64,000 nt of DNA from Caproiciproducens galactitolivorans. Its GTDB lineage: Bacteria > Bacillota > Clostridia > Oscillospirales > Acutalibacteraceae. The stretch lies in the NCBI RefSeq assembly GCF_004768785.1, contig NZ_SRMQ01000005.1, forward strand, positions 1 through 64,000, read 5' to 3'. The first letter of the stretch is position 1; every line of letters begins with the position of its first letter. A program made the translations under genes and the position numbers. The notes under the pieces were generated by a model. It was not told the DNA's origin. It saw nothing but the letters and a program-made list of their open reading frames with translations, and made no database searches. Below, in pieces: positions 8,133 through 17,493 of this stretch.

Positions 8133-10511
8133 TTAAGAGCGCAATCTGGCCCCCACTTTTTCAAGTTCATTTATTGTTTTTTTGATGATTCCGCTTACGC
8201 GTTCTTCGGTAAGTGTTTCGGTTAAAGAACGTAAAACAATACTGAATGCAACGCTCTTTTTGCCTGCGTCAATCTGTTCTCCCTTGTAGACATCGAACAG
8301 TTTAATGTTTTCCAGCAGATTTCCCGCGCCGCGGACAATTGCCTTTTCAAGCGTTAAAACAGGAATGCTGTCGTCGCAAATCAGCGCAAGATCGCGGGTA
8401 ACAGCCGGAAATTTCGGTAGCGGCACATACGTTTTCTCTGTTTTCGCGTATTGGAACATCAGCTCAACATCCAATGAAAAGCAATAAACCCTTTCATCAA
8501 TGCCGTAATTTTCAGCAACCTTCGGGTGAATTTCACCAATAACACCCAGACGATGCCCGTCAATGCTCAGAACGGCGCAGCGGCCGGGGTGGAAGCTTGT
8601 TTCTTCGGATGAAGCTTCAATTTCATAATCGTATACACTAAGTTTTTCCAAAAGCTGCTCTGCCATACCCTTCGCGGTAAAGTAATCCGATTTATTTCCG
8701 TACATTCCAACAATCAGGCTGGTTTTTTCGATTGGCAACTTATCGTCGGTTGTCGGAATATATTCGCTGGCCAGCTCAAACAGGCACGCCTCCGCGTTGC
8801 GGTTATTAAAGTTGCGGGAAAGCACTTCCAGCATGGAGGGAAGGGCGGTTGTGCGCATGATGCTGGTATCTTCCCCGAGCGGATTGGAAATGGTAATGGA
8901 CTTGCGAAGCGGGGAATCGGCGGGCATGCGGATTTTATCGTAGTATTTCGGGCTGATAAAAGAATACGTCATAATTTCGCTGGCGCCGAGCGCAAGCATG
9001 GTATCGCTGATGGCGCGGTTGAATTTCTGGCGCGGGGAATATTTTCCCTGCGCGCCGCCGCTGAGGGACGTTGAGAGAATTTTGTTGTAACCGTAAAATC
9101 TGGCGATTTCCTCCGCAATGTCGGCTTTATGCTCCAGATCAGGACGGAAGGTTGGCACCAAAATATCGTTACCGTCAAATTCGCAGCCCAGTTTGGCAAG
9201 GATCGCTTTCATCTGGTCGGCGCTCAGGTTTATATTGAGGAAATGATTGATCCAATCGGCGTCCAGATGGATTCTTTTGGGTTTCCTGTGGGAATGGTCG
9301 TCCAGAATCACGTCATCCAAAACATCGCCCGCGTCCAACAATTCCACCAGCTCGCACGCGCGCTCAAGAGCGGGTAGGCAGTTGTTCGGGTCAAGCCCTT
9401 TTTCGTACAGGGAGGAAGCGTCTGTGCGCATGCCCTGGTTCCTGGCGGTTGTACGCACGGAAGCCCCGTTGAAGCAGGCGGATTCGAAAACGATGGCGGT
9501 TGTGTCGTCCATAATCCCGCTGTACTCGCCGCCCATTACGCCGGCAATGGCAATCGGTTTGTTTGCGTCGGCAATGACAAGGTTTTTTGGAGTCAGCTTC
9601 CGCTCAACGCCGTCAAGCGTGGTGATGCTTTCGCCGTCTTTTGCGCGGCGCACACGGATTTTCCCTTCGTCGATGAAACGAATATCAAAAGAATGCATCG
9701 GCTGGCCGTATTCCAGCATAACGTAATTCGTAATATCGACGATATTATTAATAGGGCGTACACCCATGGCGCGTAGGCGCTCGCGCATCCAGCGCGGCGA
9801 CGGCTTTACACGCACATTTTTTACAACGCGCGCGGAATAAATGGGGCATAGCTCGGGCTCCTCGACTTTTATGTCCAGCATTCCCTTGCAGGAGCCGTTT
9901 CCCGCTTTCACAACGGGCTTGTGCAGCTTTAACGGTTTGTCGAAAGTAGCGGCGGCTTCCCGCGCAAGCCCGATGACGGAGAAGCAGTCCGGGCGGTTCG
10001 AGGTGATTTCGAACTCCACCTTTGTATCGTTAAAGCCGAGCGCCTCACAGATCGGCTGCCCCAGCTTGCAATCCTCCTGCAAAACGAAAATGCCGTCCTC
10101 AATGGCATAGGGAAAATCATGCTTTGTAAGCCCCAGTTCGCCTAACGAGCAAAGCATGCCATTGCTTTCCACGCCACGCAGTTTGCCTTTTTTAATTTTT
10201 TTACCTCCCGGAAGAGTGGAATTATGCATGGCAACGGGAACTATGTCGCCGACTTTTAGATTCTGCGCGCCGGTGACAATTTGAATAGGTTCACAGGAAT
10301 CAACGTCAATCTGTGTAATCCATAAATGATCGGAATCCGGATGCTTATTCAGAGAAAGCACCTTGCCGACAATAACATTCTCAATTTCGCTGCCTTCGAC
10401 TTCCCAGCCCTCTACTTTGGAGCCGCTCATCGTCATCGCCTCGGCGAAATCCCGGATCGGCATTTCCTCCAGCGTTACAAATTCTTTTAACCATCTCATA
10501 GAAAGATTCAT
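8133..10511 (-). CDS. pheT: Phenylalanyl-tRNA synthetase beta subunit PheT
   Basis: The 792-residue beta subunit of the (alpha-beta)2 PheRS. Domains in order: an EMAP-like tRNA-binding domain (about 40-155, starting VGKVLSLNKHPDSDHLWIT), B3/4 editing domain, B5 domain, a core synthetase-like domain, and the C-terminal anticodon-binding FDX-ACB domain (about 700-792). The length is normal for Firmicutes. It lies 13 bases after pheS on the minus strand, and both are controlled by the T-box leader upstream of pheS. Confidence 0.97.
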   Translation of the reverse strand: MNLSMRWLKEFVTLEEMPIRDFAEAMTMSGSKVEGWEVEGSEIENVIVGKVLSLNKHPDSDHLWITQIDVDSCEPIQIVTGAQNLKVGDIVPVAMHNSTLPGGKKIKKGKLRGVESNGMLCSLGELGLTKHDFPYAIEDGIFVLQEDCKLGQPICEALGFNDTKVEFEITSNRPDCFSVIGLAREAAATFDKPLKLHKPVVKAGNGSCKGMLDIKVEEPELCPIYSARVVKNVRVKPSPRWMRERLRAMGVRPINNIVDITNYVMLEYGQPMHSFDIRFIDEGKIRVRRAKDGESITTLDGVERKLTPKNLVIADANKPIAIAGVMGGEYSGIMDDTTAIVFESACFNGASVRTTARNQGMRTDASSLYEKGLDPNNCLPALERACELVELLDAGDVLDDVILDDHSHRKPKRIHLDADWINHFLNINLSADQMKAILAKLGCEFDGNDILVPTFRPDLEHKADIAEEIARFYGYNKILSTSLSGGAQGKYSPRQKFNRAISDTMLALGASEIMTYSFISPKYYDKIRMPADSPLRKSITISNPLGEDTSIMRTTALPSMLEVLSRNFNNRNAEACLFELASEYIPTTDDKLPIEKTSLIVGMYGNKSDYFTAKGMAEQLLEKLSVYDYEIEASSEETSFHPGRCAVLSIDGHRLGVIGEIHPKVAENYGIDERVYCFSLDVELMFQYAKTEKTYVPLPKFPAVTRDLALICDDSIPVLTLEKAIVRGAGNLLENIKLFDVYKGEQIDAGKKSVAFSIVLRSLTETLTEERVSGIIKKTINELEKVGARLRS

Positions 10512-10524
10512 TATTCAGGCCCCC

Positions 10525-11544
10525 TTAAAATTGCTTCAGGAAACGTACGTCGTTTTCGTAGAAAAGGCGTAAATCGTCAATGTTGTATTTCCGCATGACT
10601 ACGCGTTCCAGTCCCATGCCGAGCGCAAAGCCGCTGTATACCTCCGGGTCGATGCCGCAGTTGGAAAGCACCTTCGGATGAACCATGCCGCAGCCGAGAA
10701 TTTCAATCCATCCTTCGCCCTTGCAAAGGCGGCAGCCTTCTCCGTGGCAGTTGAAGCATTGTACATCCACTTCGGCGGACGGTTCGGTAAATGGGAAGTG
10801 GTGCGGACGGAAACGCACAACGGAATCTTCGCCATACATGCGTTTCACAAAGGTTTCGAGGGTTCCCTTCAAATCCGCAAAAGTGATTCCCTTGTCAACC
10901 ACTAAACCCTCAATCTGATGGAAGAGGGGGGAGTGGGTAGCGTCCACAGCGTCGGAACGGTAAACCCGGCCGGGGGAAATAATGCGGATAGGCGGTTTTT
11001 GCTTTTCCATCACGCGTACCTGAACCGGGGAGGTTTGTGTGCGCAGAAGAATATTGTCATTGATGTAGAAAGTATCCTGTGTGTCGCGCGCGGGATGGTC
11101 TTTCGGAATATTCAGCGCTTCGAAATTATAATAATCGTATTCGACCTCAGGGCCTTCCACGATTTCAAAACCCATGCCGATAAAAATTTCTTTTATGGTG
11201 TCAAGCTCAATGCTCAGCGGATGCTTTGCACCGAGTTCGCGGCGGGTTCCCGGCAGGGTAACGTCGATTTTTTCCCTTTCCAACCTTTTTTGCATTTCGG
11301 CTTCTTTTATTTCGGCTGCGCGTTTTACTAAATCTTTCTCTATAAAAGAGCGCACTTCGTTGGCCAGTTGCCCGATTTTCGGGCGTTCTTCCGCCGAAAG
11401 GCTGCCCATTTGTTTTAAAATGGAGGTGAGTTCTCCTTTTTTACCGAGGTATTTTATTCGCAGATTTTCCAGAACCTGCTGCCCTTTTGCTTCATTCAAT
11501 TCACGCACTGCTCTTTCGCGAATTGCCTCAAGCTCCTGCTTCAT
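10525..11544 (-). CDS. pheS: Phenylalanyl-tRNA synthetase alpha subunit PheS
   Basis: The 339-residue catalytic subunit that charges tRNA-Phe. The first ~90 residues form the N-terminal coiled coil, followed by the class II core with [20 protein letters not shown] (motif 2 region), [21 protein letters not shown] and the motif 3 element GMGLERV near the end. It is the first gene of the pheST operon; its 5' leader carries a T-box with a phenylalanine (UUC) specifier, which fits the product. Confidence 0.97.
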   Translation of the reverse strand: MKQELEAIRERAVRELNEAKGQQVLENLRIKYLGKKGELTSILKQMGSLSAEERPKIGQLANEVRSFIEKDLVKRAAEIKEAEMQKRLEREKIDVTLPGTRRELGAKHPLSIELDTIKEIFIGMGFEIVEGPEVEYDYYNFEALNIPKDHPARDTQDTFYINDNILLRTQTSPVQVRVMEKQKPPIRIISPGRVYRSDAVDATHSPLFHQIEGLVVDKGITFADLKGTLETFVKRMYGEDSVVRFRPHHFPFTEPSAEVDVQCFNCHGEGCRLCKGEGWIEILGCGMVHPKVLSNCGIDPEVYSGFALGMGLERVVMRKYNIDDLRLFYENDVRFLKQF

Positions 11545-11585
11545 AGCATAATCTTCCTTTCAGTTAGAAACTTTCCATTGGAATT

Positions 11586-11612
11586 AAAAAACGCCCCCGT
11601 CCCAAAGGGACG
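11586..11612 (-). terminator. Terminator half of the pheST T-box
   Basis: On the minus strand CGTCCC (11612-11607) pairs with GGGACG (11603-11598) around a 3-base loop; flanking bases extend the stem and T6 lies at 11591-11586. It is the conditional terminator that competes with the T-box antiterminator. Confidence 0.85.
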
Positions 11613-11815
11613 AAGACGAAACCTCCGTGGTACCACCCTAATTGATTCTTTTGGGGCCTCTAACGGTGCCTGCCGTCACAACCTACTGCTATTTCAGCCG
11701 TGCCACTCCGAAGGGAACTTCGCTGTTAGCATCTGCAGGCACGCTTTCAGCCGTGACGCACCCTCTCTTGGCAGGCGGGATAAACAGTTACTTCCTTCAT
11801 CATCGTGTTATATTA
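11586..11815 (-). promoter_or_regulatory. T-box leader (tRNA-Phe sensing) of pheST
   Basis: Read on the minus strand, the leader carries the invariant T-box AGGGTGGTACCACGG (11639-11625), whose TGGT can pair with the ACCA end of uncharged tRNA-Phe. Upstream, stem I contains GAAGG...CCTTC flanking CGAAG-TTC, giving a UUC specifier at 11717-11715. The T-box is followed by a G+C-rich terminator hairpin and T6. Uncharged tRNA-Phe should favour the antiterminator and raise pheST expression. This explains the 11545-11859 gap, which holds no gene. Confidence 0.92.
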
Positions 11816-11822
11816 ATTAAAT

Positions 11823-11851
11823 ACTATATCATCTTCATGCGAAGATTGCAA
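11823..11851 (-). promoter_or_regulatory. SigA-type promoter of the pheST operon
   Basis: On the minus strand TTGCAA (11851-11846), 17 bases, then TATAGT (11828-11823). Transcription would begin near 11816, at the 5' side of T-box stem I. The -35 box is within 9 bases of the end of the lacI-type gene, which has no visible terminator of its own. Confidence 0.7.
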
Positions 11852-11859
11852 GTACAACC

Positions 11860-12855
11860 TTATAATTTCGGATTCGGGCCTGTCGAATCGCGGACAATCA
11901 GTTCTGGCTTCAGCAGAACCTTGCTGATGTTAATGCCGTTGATCAATTCTTCAAGCATCATGAACGCGCTTTTCCCGAGGGAGAGACGGTCCTGGCGTAT
12001 TGTGGTAAGCGAGGGGGAAAGGCGCCGCGCAATCGGAAGGTCGTCAAAACCAACCACGCTCACGTCCCTTGGAACCCGGACGCCAAGGCGTTTCAGCTCA
12101 TATAATACGCCGGACGCGATTAAATCGCTAGCGCACATGATGGCGGTCGCCCCATGATTAAGAAACGTACTCACATAATCCTTTGCACAGTCCGCCACAT
12201 AATACCCGTTGGCGATCAGCTTTGGATCGGCTTTTAAAGAATACCGTTCCATAGCTTGAAGGAACGCAAGGCGGCGGTCATTCGTTACCATGCAGTTCTT
12301 TGAGCCGTTCAGAAGGGCAATCTTTTTATGCCCATAGTCGTGTAAATGTTTTATCGCCATGTCGATGCCATGATATCCGTCAGTACCGACATAGCCGACA
12401 AACGGGTTGGGATTGTAGTTATCAAGCAAAACGGTAGCCACATTCGTTTTATTCAACTGTTGGATATAATCGTCGTGAAGGGCAAAGCCTAAAAGAAAAG
12501 CCCCGCTGAAGCCGTTCTTTAGCATAAAGCAATCGTATTTTTCCCGCGTCAGCAGGTTCAAGTTCGTGGGGATTACGGAAACCTCGCAATGGTGCCGAAC
12601 CGCGCTGAGTTTAAAGCCAAGGACGATTTCATAACCGAACTGGTCAATATTTTCGTATTCCAAGTTTTCAATTAAAATACAGACCCTGCGTTTTCCGGGT
12701 TTCTTTCCCCTTTTTGGGGCGTACCCCATTTCCACAGCGGTATCCAGCACCATTTGCCGCATTTCTTCGCTGATGTCGTCGGCGCCGTTAAGCCCTTTGG
12801 ACACGGTGCTGATCGAAACTCCCAGCTTATTTGCAATGTCTTTTATTGTGACCAC
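11860..12855 (-). CDS. LacI family transcriptional regulator, probably of malQ-glgP
   Basis: The 331-residue repressor-type protein has an N-terminal helix-turn-helix (VTIKDIANKLGVSISTVSKGLNG begins at residue 2; recognition helix about 15-25) and a periplasmic-binding-like effector domain (about 60-330) with the family features YVGTDGYHGIDMAIKHL, GFDDLPIARRLSPSLTTIRQD. It is transcribed divergently from malQ across a 189-base region, so it probably controls alpha-glucan metabolism in response to a sugar, as MalR-type proteins do. The effector is unknown. Confidence 0.93.
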   Translation of the reverse strand: MVTIKDIANKLGVSISTVSKGLNGADDISEEMRQMVLDTAVEMGYAPKRGKKPGKRRVCILIENLEYENIDQFGYEIVLGFKLSAVRHHCEVSVIPTNLNLLTREKYDCFMLKNGFSGAFLLGFALHDDYIQQLNKTNVATVLLDNYNPNPFVGYVGTDGYHGIDMAIKHLHDYGHKKIALLNGSKNCMVTNDRRLAFLQAMERYSLKADPKLIANGYYVADCAKDYVSTFLNHGATAIMCASDLIASGVLYELKRLGVRVPRDVSVVGFDDLPIARRLSPSLTTIRQDRLSLGKSAFMMLEELINGINISKVLLKPELIVRDSTGPNPKL

Positions 12856-12971
12856 TGCAATCCCTCATTTATTTTATTCCTAAGCGGGAATCATTCCGCA
12901 ACCTATTTGAAATCATACAATAAAAAATTGGAATTATAAAATAGAAAAAAGAAATTTTGAATATTATGCAT

Positions 12972-13000
12972 TTGACATTCATTATCCACCTTGTTATTAT
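12972..13000 (+). promoter_or_regulatory. SigA-type promoter of malQ-glgP
   Basis: TTGACA (12972-12977), 17 bases, TATTAT (12995-13000): near-perfect housekeeping promoter, 45 bases before the malQ ATG. Confidence 0.78.
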
Positions 13001-13010
13001 AAGGTGATAT

Positions 13011-13028
13011 TTTCGTTATTTTTCGAAA
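13011..13028 (+). promoter_or_regulatory. Possible LacI-type operator downstream of the malQ promoter
   Basis: TTTCG (13011-13015) and CGAAA (13024-13028) form an inverted repeat, and TTTCGAAA at 13021-13028 is itself a palindrome centred on CG, as many LacI-family operators are. It lies just after the predicted start of transcription, where repressor binding would block it. Assignment to the neighbouring regulator is inference. Confidence 0.3.
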
Positions 13029-13044
13029 CAAGGGGCTGATATTC

Positions 13045-14544
13045 ATGCCTGATACCGTCAAACACAAACAAAATAAGCGAAGTTCAGGAATTTTGCTCCC
13101 GGTAAGCAGTCTGCCTTCCGATTATGGCATAGGTGCTTTTGGAAGCGAGGCTTTCCGTTTTCTTGATTTTTTAAAAAGCGCCAGGCAAAAGTACTGGCAG
13201 ATTCTCCCACTTGGCCCTACGAGTATTGGGGACAGCCCTTACCAGTCTTTTTCAGCTTTTGCGGGGAATCCTTATTTTATCGACTTGAACATTTTAATTG
13301 AGGAAGGATTGATAACGAAAGAGGAGGCCGGGGCGTTTAACTGGGGAAACCGGAATGAAGTGGATTATTCCTCCCTTTTTGCATCGCGGTATAAGCTTTT
13401 GCGCATGGCCTATAACAGAAGCAGACATTCAGCCACACAGGAATACGAAGTATTTTGCGGGGAAAATGCATATTGGCTGAATGATTACAGCCTCTATATG
13501 GCGCTGAAATTCCATTTTGATCAGCAGGCGTGGTGGCTCTGGCCGGAAGACATCCGCTTTTATGAAGTTTCCGCCATTCGGAAATACGAAAAAGAGTTAA
13601 AATACGAAACCGAATTTTGGAAGTTTTTGCAATTTAAATTTTTTGAACAGTGGAAGAAGGTAAAGGATTATGCAAATCATAACGATATAAAAGTGATAGG
13701 TGACATCCCGATTTATGTCGCTATGGACAGCGCGGATGTATGGTCGCACAGCGAATTGTTCCAATTGGACGCTCGGCGCAGGCCGGTAAAAGTTTCCGGC
13801 GTTCCGCCGGATGCCTTTTCAAAAAAGGGACAGCTTTGGGGTAATCCGCTGTATGATTGGGAAGCAATGGAGCGGCAGGGCTTTGACTGGTGGAAAAAAC
13901 GGATGGAGTATTCGGCAAAAATCTATGACAAGATCCGAATCGACCATTTTATCGGCATTGTGCAGTATTATGCTATTCCGGCGGGGGAAACAACGGCGGT
14001 TAACGGAATCTGGGAAACGGGCCCCGGTCTGAAGCTTACGAACGCGATAAATTCCTCCGTAGGGAAAACAAGAATTATTGCGGAGGATTTGGGCGTTGTG
14101 GCGCCGGAAGTAAAACTCCTTCTGAAAAAAACAGGCTATCCCGGAATGCGGGTTTTGCAGTTCGCTTTTGAAGGGGACCCTCAAAACGAGCATTTGCCCT
14201 GCCATTATACCAACAATTTGGTGGCCTATTCCGGGACGCATGATAATAATACCCTTGTCGGTTTTTTTGACAGCTTGAAAAGAAAACATTTGAAATTCGC
14301 CAAAGAATACCTTCATGTGAAAAAGAAAAAAGAACTGCCGCAGGCTGCTATATGCGCTTTATATGCAAGCGTGGCGGATACGGTTATTTTACAGGCGCAG
14401 GATATTTTAATGCTGCCTGCCGGCGCAAGAATGAATTTCCCTTCGACAATCGGCAATAACTGGCGCTGGCGATTGGGGAAAAATGAGCTTAACCGGGAAC
14501 TTGCGAAAAAGCTGGAGCGTTTAACCGTTGTTTATGACCGGTGA
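13045..14544 (+). CDS. malQ: 4-alpha-glucanotransferase (amylomaltase, GH77) MalQ
   Basis: The 499-residue GH77 enzyme transfers alpha-1,4-glucan chains between maltodextrins, releasing glucose. Motifs: the N-terminal SSGILLPVSSLPSDYGIGAFG (split start of the family signature), GPTSIGDSPYQSFSAFAGNPY, GDIPIYVAMDSADVW, RIDHFIGIVQYY, IIAEDLGVVAPEV (acid/base region) and SGTHDNNT. Length is typical. Its stop overlaps the upstream region of glgP by a few bases, and MalQ plus GlgP is the standard pair for breaking down maltodextrin or glycogen. Confidence 0.96.
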   Translation: MPDTVKHKQNKRSSGILLPVSSLPSDYGIGAFGSEAFRFLDFLKSARQKYWQILPLGPTSIGDSPYQSFSAFAGNPYFIDLNILIEEGLITKEEAGAFNWGNRNEVDYSSLFASRYKLLRMAYNRSRHSATQEYEVFCGENAYWLNDYSLYMALKFHFDQQAWWLWPEDIRFYEVSAIRKYEKELKYETEFWKFLQFKFFEQWKKVKDYANHNDIKVIGDIPIYVAMDSADVWSHSELFQLDARRRPVKVSGVPPDAFSKKGQLWGNPLYDWEAMERQGFDWWKKRMEYSAKIYDKIRIDHFIGIVQYYAIPAGETTAVNGIWETGPGLKLTNAINSSVGKTRIIAEDLGVVAPEVKLLLKKTGYPGMRVLQFAFEGDPQNEHLPCHYTNNLVAYSGTHDNNTLVGFFDSLKRKHLKFAKEYLHVKKKKELPQAAICALYASVADTVILQAQDILMLPAGARMNFPSTIGNNWRWRLGKNELNRELAKKLERLTVVYDR

Positions 14545-14564
14545 TTTTATTATGGGAGAAGAAT

Positions 14565-16901
14565 ATGAACACATTTAAAAACGACGTTATCTTGTTGCTG
14601 GAATTGGAGTATGGGAAAACAGTTCAGCAGGCAAGTACCGTTGAGCTATATCATGCAATTACAAAAGCTGCCATGAAGCAGGTAACAGCAAAATGGGAAG
14701 TCCCGGTACCAGGGAAAAAAGCCTGTTATTTCTCTGCTGAGTTCTTAACCGGCCGGCTGATTTACAGCAATCTGATGAATTTAGGCCTTTTAAACACGCT
14801 TTCGGAATTGTTTCATGAACACAATGTCGATGTTCAAGTTTTGGAAGAAGTAGAAGACGCCGCCCTTGGAAACGGTGGGCTTGGCAGGCTTGCCGCCTGT
14901 TTCCTCGATTCCGCGGCCACAAAGGAGATTCCCCTCAACGGATATGGAATCCGTTATCGCTACGGCCTATTTAAGCAGTATTTTGAAAATGGCTTCCAGA
15001 AAGAAGTTGTAGATGATTGGCAACGGTTTGGCGATCCATGGTCGTTGCGGCGCGAAGAGGAAAAAGTAACCGTTCGGTTTAAGAACCAGACGGTTTACGC
15101 AGTGCCATATGATATGCCGGTAATTGGCTACGGGGCGCAAATGATCAATACGCTTCGCCTTTGGCAGGCGGAACCCATTCATCCCTTTGATTTCCAACTC
15201 TTCAATGATCAGAAATTCGAAATGGCGGTTCGGGAGCGGAATGAAGCGGAGGCGATTTCTAGTGTATTGTATCCGAATGATTCCTCTTTGAAGGGGAAAA
15301 AGCTCCGCCTGAAACAGCAGTATTTCTTTACCAGCGCCTCCCTGCAGGATATGATATGTAGCTATAAAAAAAGGTATGGGAACAACTTTTCACATTTTCC
15401 GGATGAATACGCCGTGCAGTTGAACGATACGCATCCGGTTGTGTCGATTCCGGAGTTCATACGCCTTTTGGTTACAAATGAGAGAGTCACTTTTTCGAAA
15501 GCGTTAAAGCTTGCTAGGCAGATGTTTGCCTATACAAACCATACGATCATGTCGGAAGCCTTGGAAAAATGGGATGTCAGTCTTTTTAAGAGCGTCATTC
15601 CGAACGTGTACCGTTATGTTGTAATGATCGACAAGGCTCTGGTTAAAGAACTTGCGAAAATGGGGATTCCCGAAGACGAGCGGGGAGAGTATCGTATTAT
15701 CGATGAAAACAATCAAATCCATATGGCAAGTCTGGCGGTGTTTGCCACGCATTCGGTCAACGGTGTTGCAAAAATTCACACGGAAATTTTGAAAAATAAT
15801 ACGCTGAAAGAATGGTATGCCCTTTACCCCCAGCGGTTCAACAATAAAACAAACGGGATTACACAGCGGCGCTGGCTTGCGCTCAGCAACCGGGAACTGT
15901 CCGGGTTCATTACTGAGAAAATCGGCAGCGGATGGCTGACCGATCTTAATAAATTAAAGAATCTGGAAAGATATAAAGATGATCCGGAAATGATTCGGCA
16001 GTTTGCGGAAATCAAGCAGATTAAGAAGCGCCAGCTAGTGGAGTATATTGAAGGGCAGGAAGGAATCAAACTGGATCCGAGCTTTCTTTTTGACGTTCAG
16101 GTAAAACGGATGCACGAATATAAGCGTCAATTGTTAAACGCTTTTTCCATCATGGATATTTACTACGGGATTAAGGAAGGGAGAATTCAAAACTTCCAGC
16201 CGACGGCTTTTCTTTTCGGCGGGAAAGCAGCCCCCGGTTATCTCCGTGCGAAGGGGATTATCAAGTTTATCAACGAGATTGCTAATCAAATCAATAATGA
16301 CCCGGAAGTAAACGACAAGATGAAAGTCGTTTTTCTTTCAAATTACAATGTTTCCTATGCGGAAAAAATTATGCCCGCAGCGGATATTTCCGAGCAGATT
16401 TCAACCGCGGGAACGGAAGCTTCCGGAACCGGAAATATGAAGTTGATGCTCAACGGGGCTGTAACGCTGGGGACGTATGACGGGGCGAATATTGAAATTG
16501 TGCAGCAGGCGGGGGAGGAGAATAATTATATCTTCGGCGCGCGCGTTGAGGAATTAGAAAAGATAAAATCATTCTATGACCCGAAAGAAATCTATCAGCG
16601 TGAAGAAAGGGTACGCAGAGTGGTGGACAGCCTGGTCAGTGGGGAACTGGACGACGGCGGGACGAAGATATTCAGAGAATTATTCGATTCCTTGTTAATA
16701 GGCGCAAGCTGGCATCAACCGGACGCCTATTTCCTGCTTTATGATTTTCTGCCCTATTGCGAGAAAAAGCTTCAGGCAATTCAGGATTATGCGGATCGCT
16801 TCCGTTTTACCCAGAAATGCTTTTTGAATACCGCCAACGCGGGCGCGTTTTCCAGCGACAGAACCATTCAGGAGTATGCGGAGCAGATATGGTATGTATA
16901 A
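14565..16901 (+). CDS. glgP: Glycogen/maltodextrin phosphorylase (GT35)
   Basis: The 778-residue enzyme releases glucose-1-phosphate from alpha-glucans using phosphate and PLP. The PLP-binding lysine is Lys626 in GTGNMKLMLNG; the N-terminal ALGNGGLGRLAACFLDS and GYGIRYRYGLFKQ motifs are intact. It is slightly shorter than the ~810-840 residues usual for the family. ATG 14565 is chosen because GGGAGAAG precedes it; the frame is open upstream into malQ. It is probably translated from the malQ transcript, 20 bases after the malQ stop. Confidence 0.95.
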   Translation: MNTFKNDVILLLELEYGKTVQQASTVELYHAITKAAMKQVTAKWEVPVPGKKACYFSAEFLTGRLIYSNLMNLGLLNTLSELFHEHNVDVQVLEEVEDAALGNGGLGRLAACFLDSAATKEIPLNGYGIRYRYGLFKQYFENGFQKEVVDDWQRFGDPWSLRREEEKVTVRFKNQTVYAVPYDMPVIGYGAQMINTLRLWQAEPIHPFDFQLFNDQKFEMAVRERNEAEAISSVLYPNDSSLKGKKLRLKQQYFFTSASLQDMICSYKKRYGNNFSHFPDEYAVQLNDTHPVVSIPEFIRLLVTNERVTFSKALKLARQMFAYTNHTIMSEALEKWDVSLFKSVIPNVYRYVVMIDKALVKELAKMGIPEDERGEYRIIDENNQIHMASLAVFATHSVNGVAKIHTEILKNNTLKEWYALYPQRFNNKTNGITQRRWLALSNRELSGFITEKIGSGWLTDLNKLKNLERYKDDPEMIRQFAEIKQIKKRQLVEYIEGQEGIKLDPSFLFDVQVKRMHEYKRQLLNAFSIMDIYYGIKEGRIQNFQPTAFLFGGKAAPGYLRAKGIIKFINEIANQINNDPEVNDKMKVVFLSNYNVSYAEKIMPAADISEQISTAGTEASGTGNMKLMLNGAVTLGTYDGANIEIVQQAGEENNYIFGARVEELEKIKSFYDPKEIYQREERVRRVVDSLVSGELDDGGTKIFRELFDSLLIGASWHQPDAYFLLYDFLPYCEKKLQAIQDYADRFRFTQKCFLNTANAGAFSSDRTIQEYAEQIWYV

Positions 16902-16922
16902 AGGCGCGGGCACGGCTCGTCC

Positions 16923-16951
16923 TTGCAAACCGGAGAAGGTTATGCTACAAT
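16923..16951 (+). promoter_or_regulatory. SigA-type promoter of the 16981-19376 operon
   Basis: TTGCAA (16923-16928), 17 bases, TACAAT (16946-16951), with TGC just before the -10 box (extended -10). It lies 30 bases before the DUF6106-like gene. Confidence 0.65.
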
Positions 16952-16980
16952 AACGAGTAATAATGGTTGGGGAGATATGC

Positions 16981-17493
16981 ATGGATATTTTTATTGAACA
17001 GCTTGTTAAGAGAAAAAAAGGAAGCAAGGACATTCTCATTTGGGTCGGCGTCCTGCTTGGTATTGCAATCATACTTTTTCTGGTTTTTGCCATGGCTCCT
17101 GTCCTGCTTCTACCTGTACTGATCGGACTTATCGCCGCGGCGTATTTTATTTTATCTTCCCGCAATATCGAATACGAGTACAGCGTAACAAACAGCGACA
17201 TTACGATTGATAAGATTATTAACCGCCGGAAAAGAAAAAATGTTCTTTCCGTGGATGCGCACGACATAGAGTTTTTGGGGAAGTACACCCCGAAGGATCC
17301 TCATGCTAAATCCGGTGCGCAGCGCATCAATGCATCGGATAACGAAAAAGGAGAGGACGCGTGGTGCTTTACAGCGCGCCATCCACAGAAGGGAAATGTC
17401 TTTGTGCTGTTCAGCCCGAATGAAAAGGTTTTAACTTCCATAAAGCCATTTCTCACAAGGCAGGTAGCAATTGATGTTTTTGGTAGGAATTGA
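16981..17493 (+). CDS. DUF6106-like membrane protein of unknown function
   Basis: A 170-residue protein beginning MDIFIEQLVKRKK, with two adjacent hydrophobic segments (about 20-40 and 44-60) forming a helical hairpin, then a soluble domain in which NIEYEYSVTNSDITIDKI is a readable landmark. I believe it matches DUF6106, common next to acpS in Ruminococcaceae-type Clostridia, but could not search. ATG 16981 is preferred over 16963 because the GGGGAG ribosome site lies between them. The 3' end overlaps acpS by 20 bases. Confidence 0.85.
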   Translation: MDIFIEQLVKRKKGSKDILIWVGVLLGIAIILFLVFAMAPVLLLPVLIGLIAAAYFILSSRNIEYEYSVTNSDITIDKIINRRKRKNVLSVDAHDIEFLGKYTPKDPHAKSGAQRINASDNEKGEDAWCFTARHPQKGNVFVLFSPNEKVLTSIKPFLTRQVAIDVFGRN

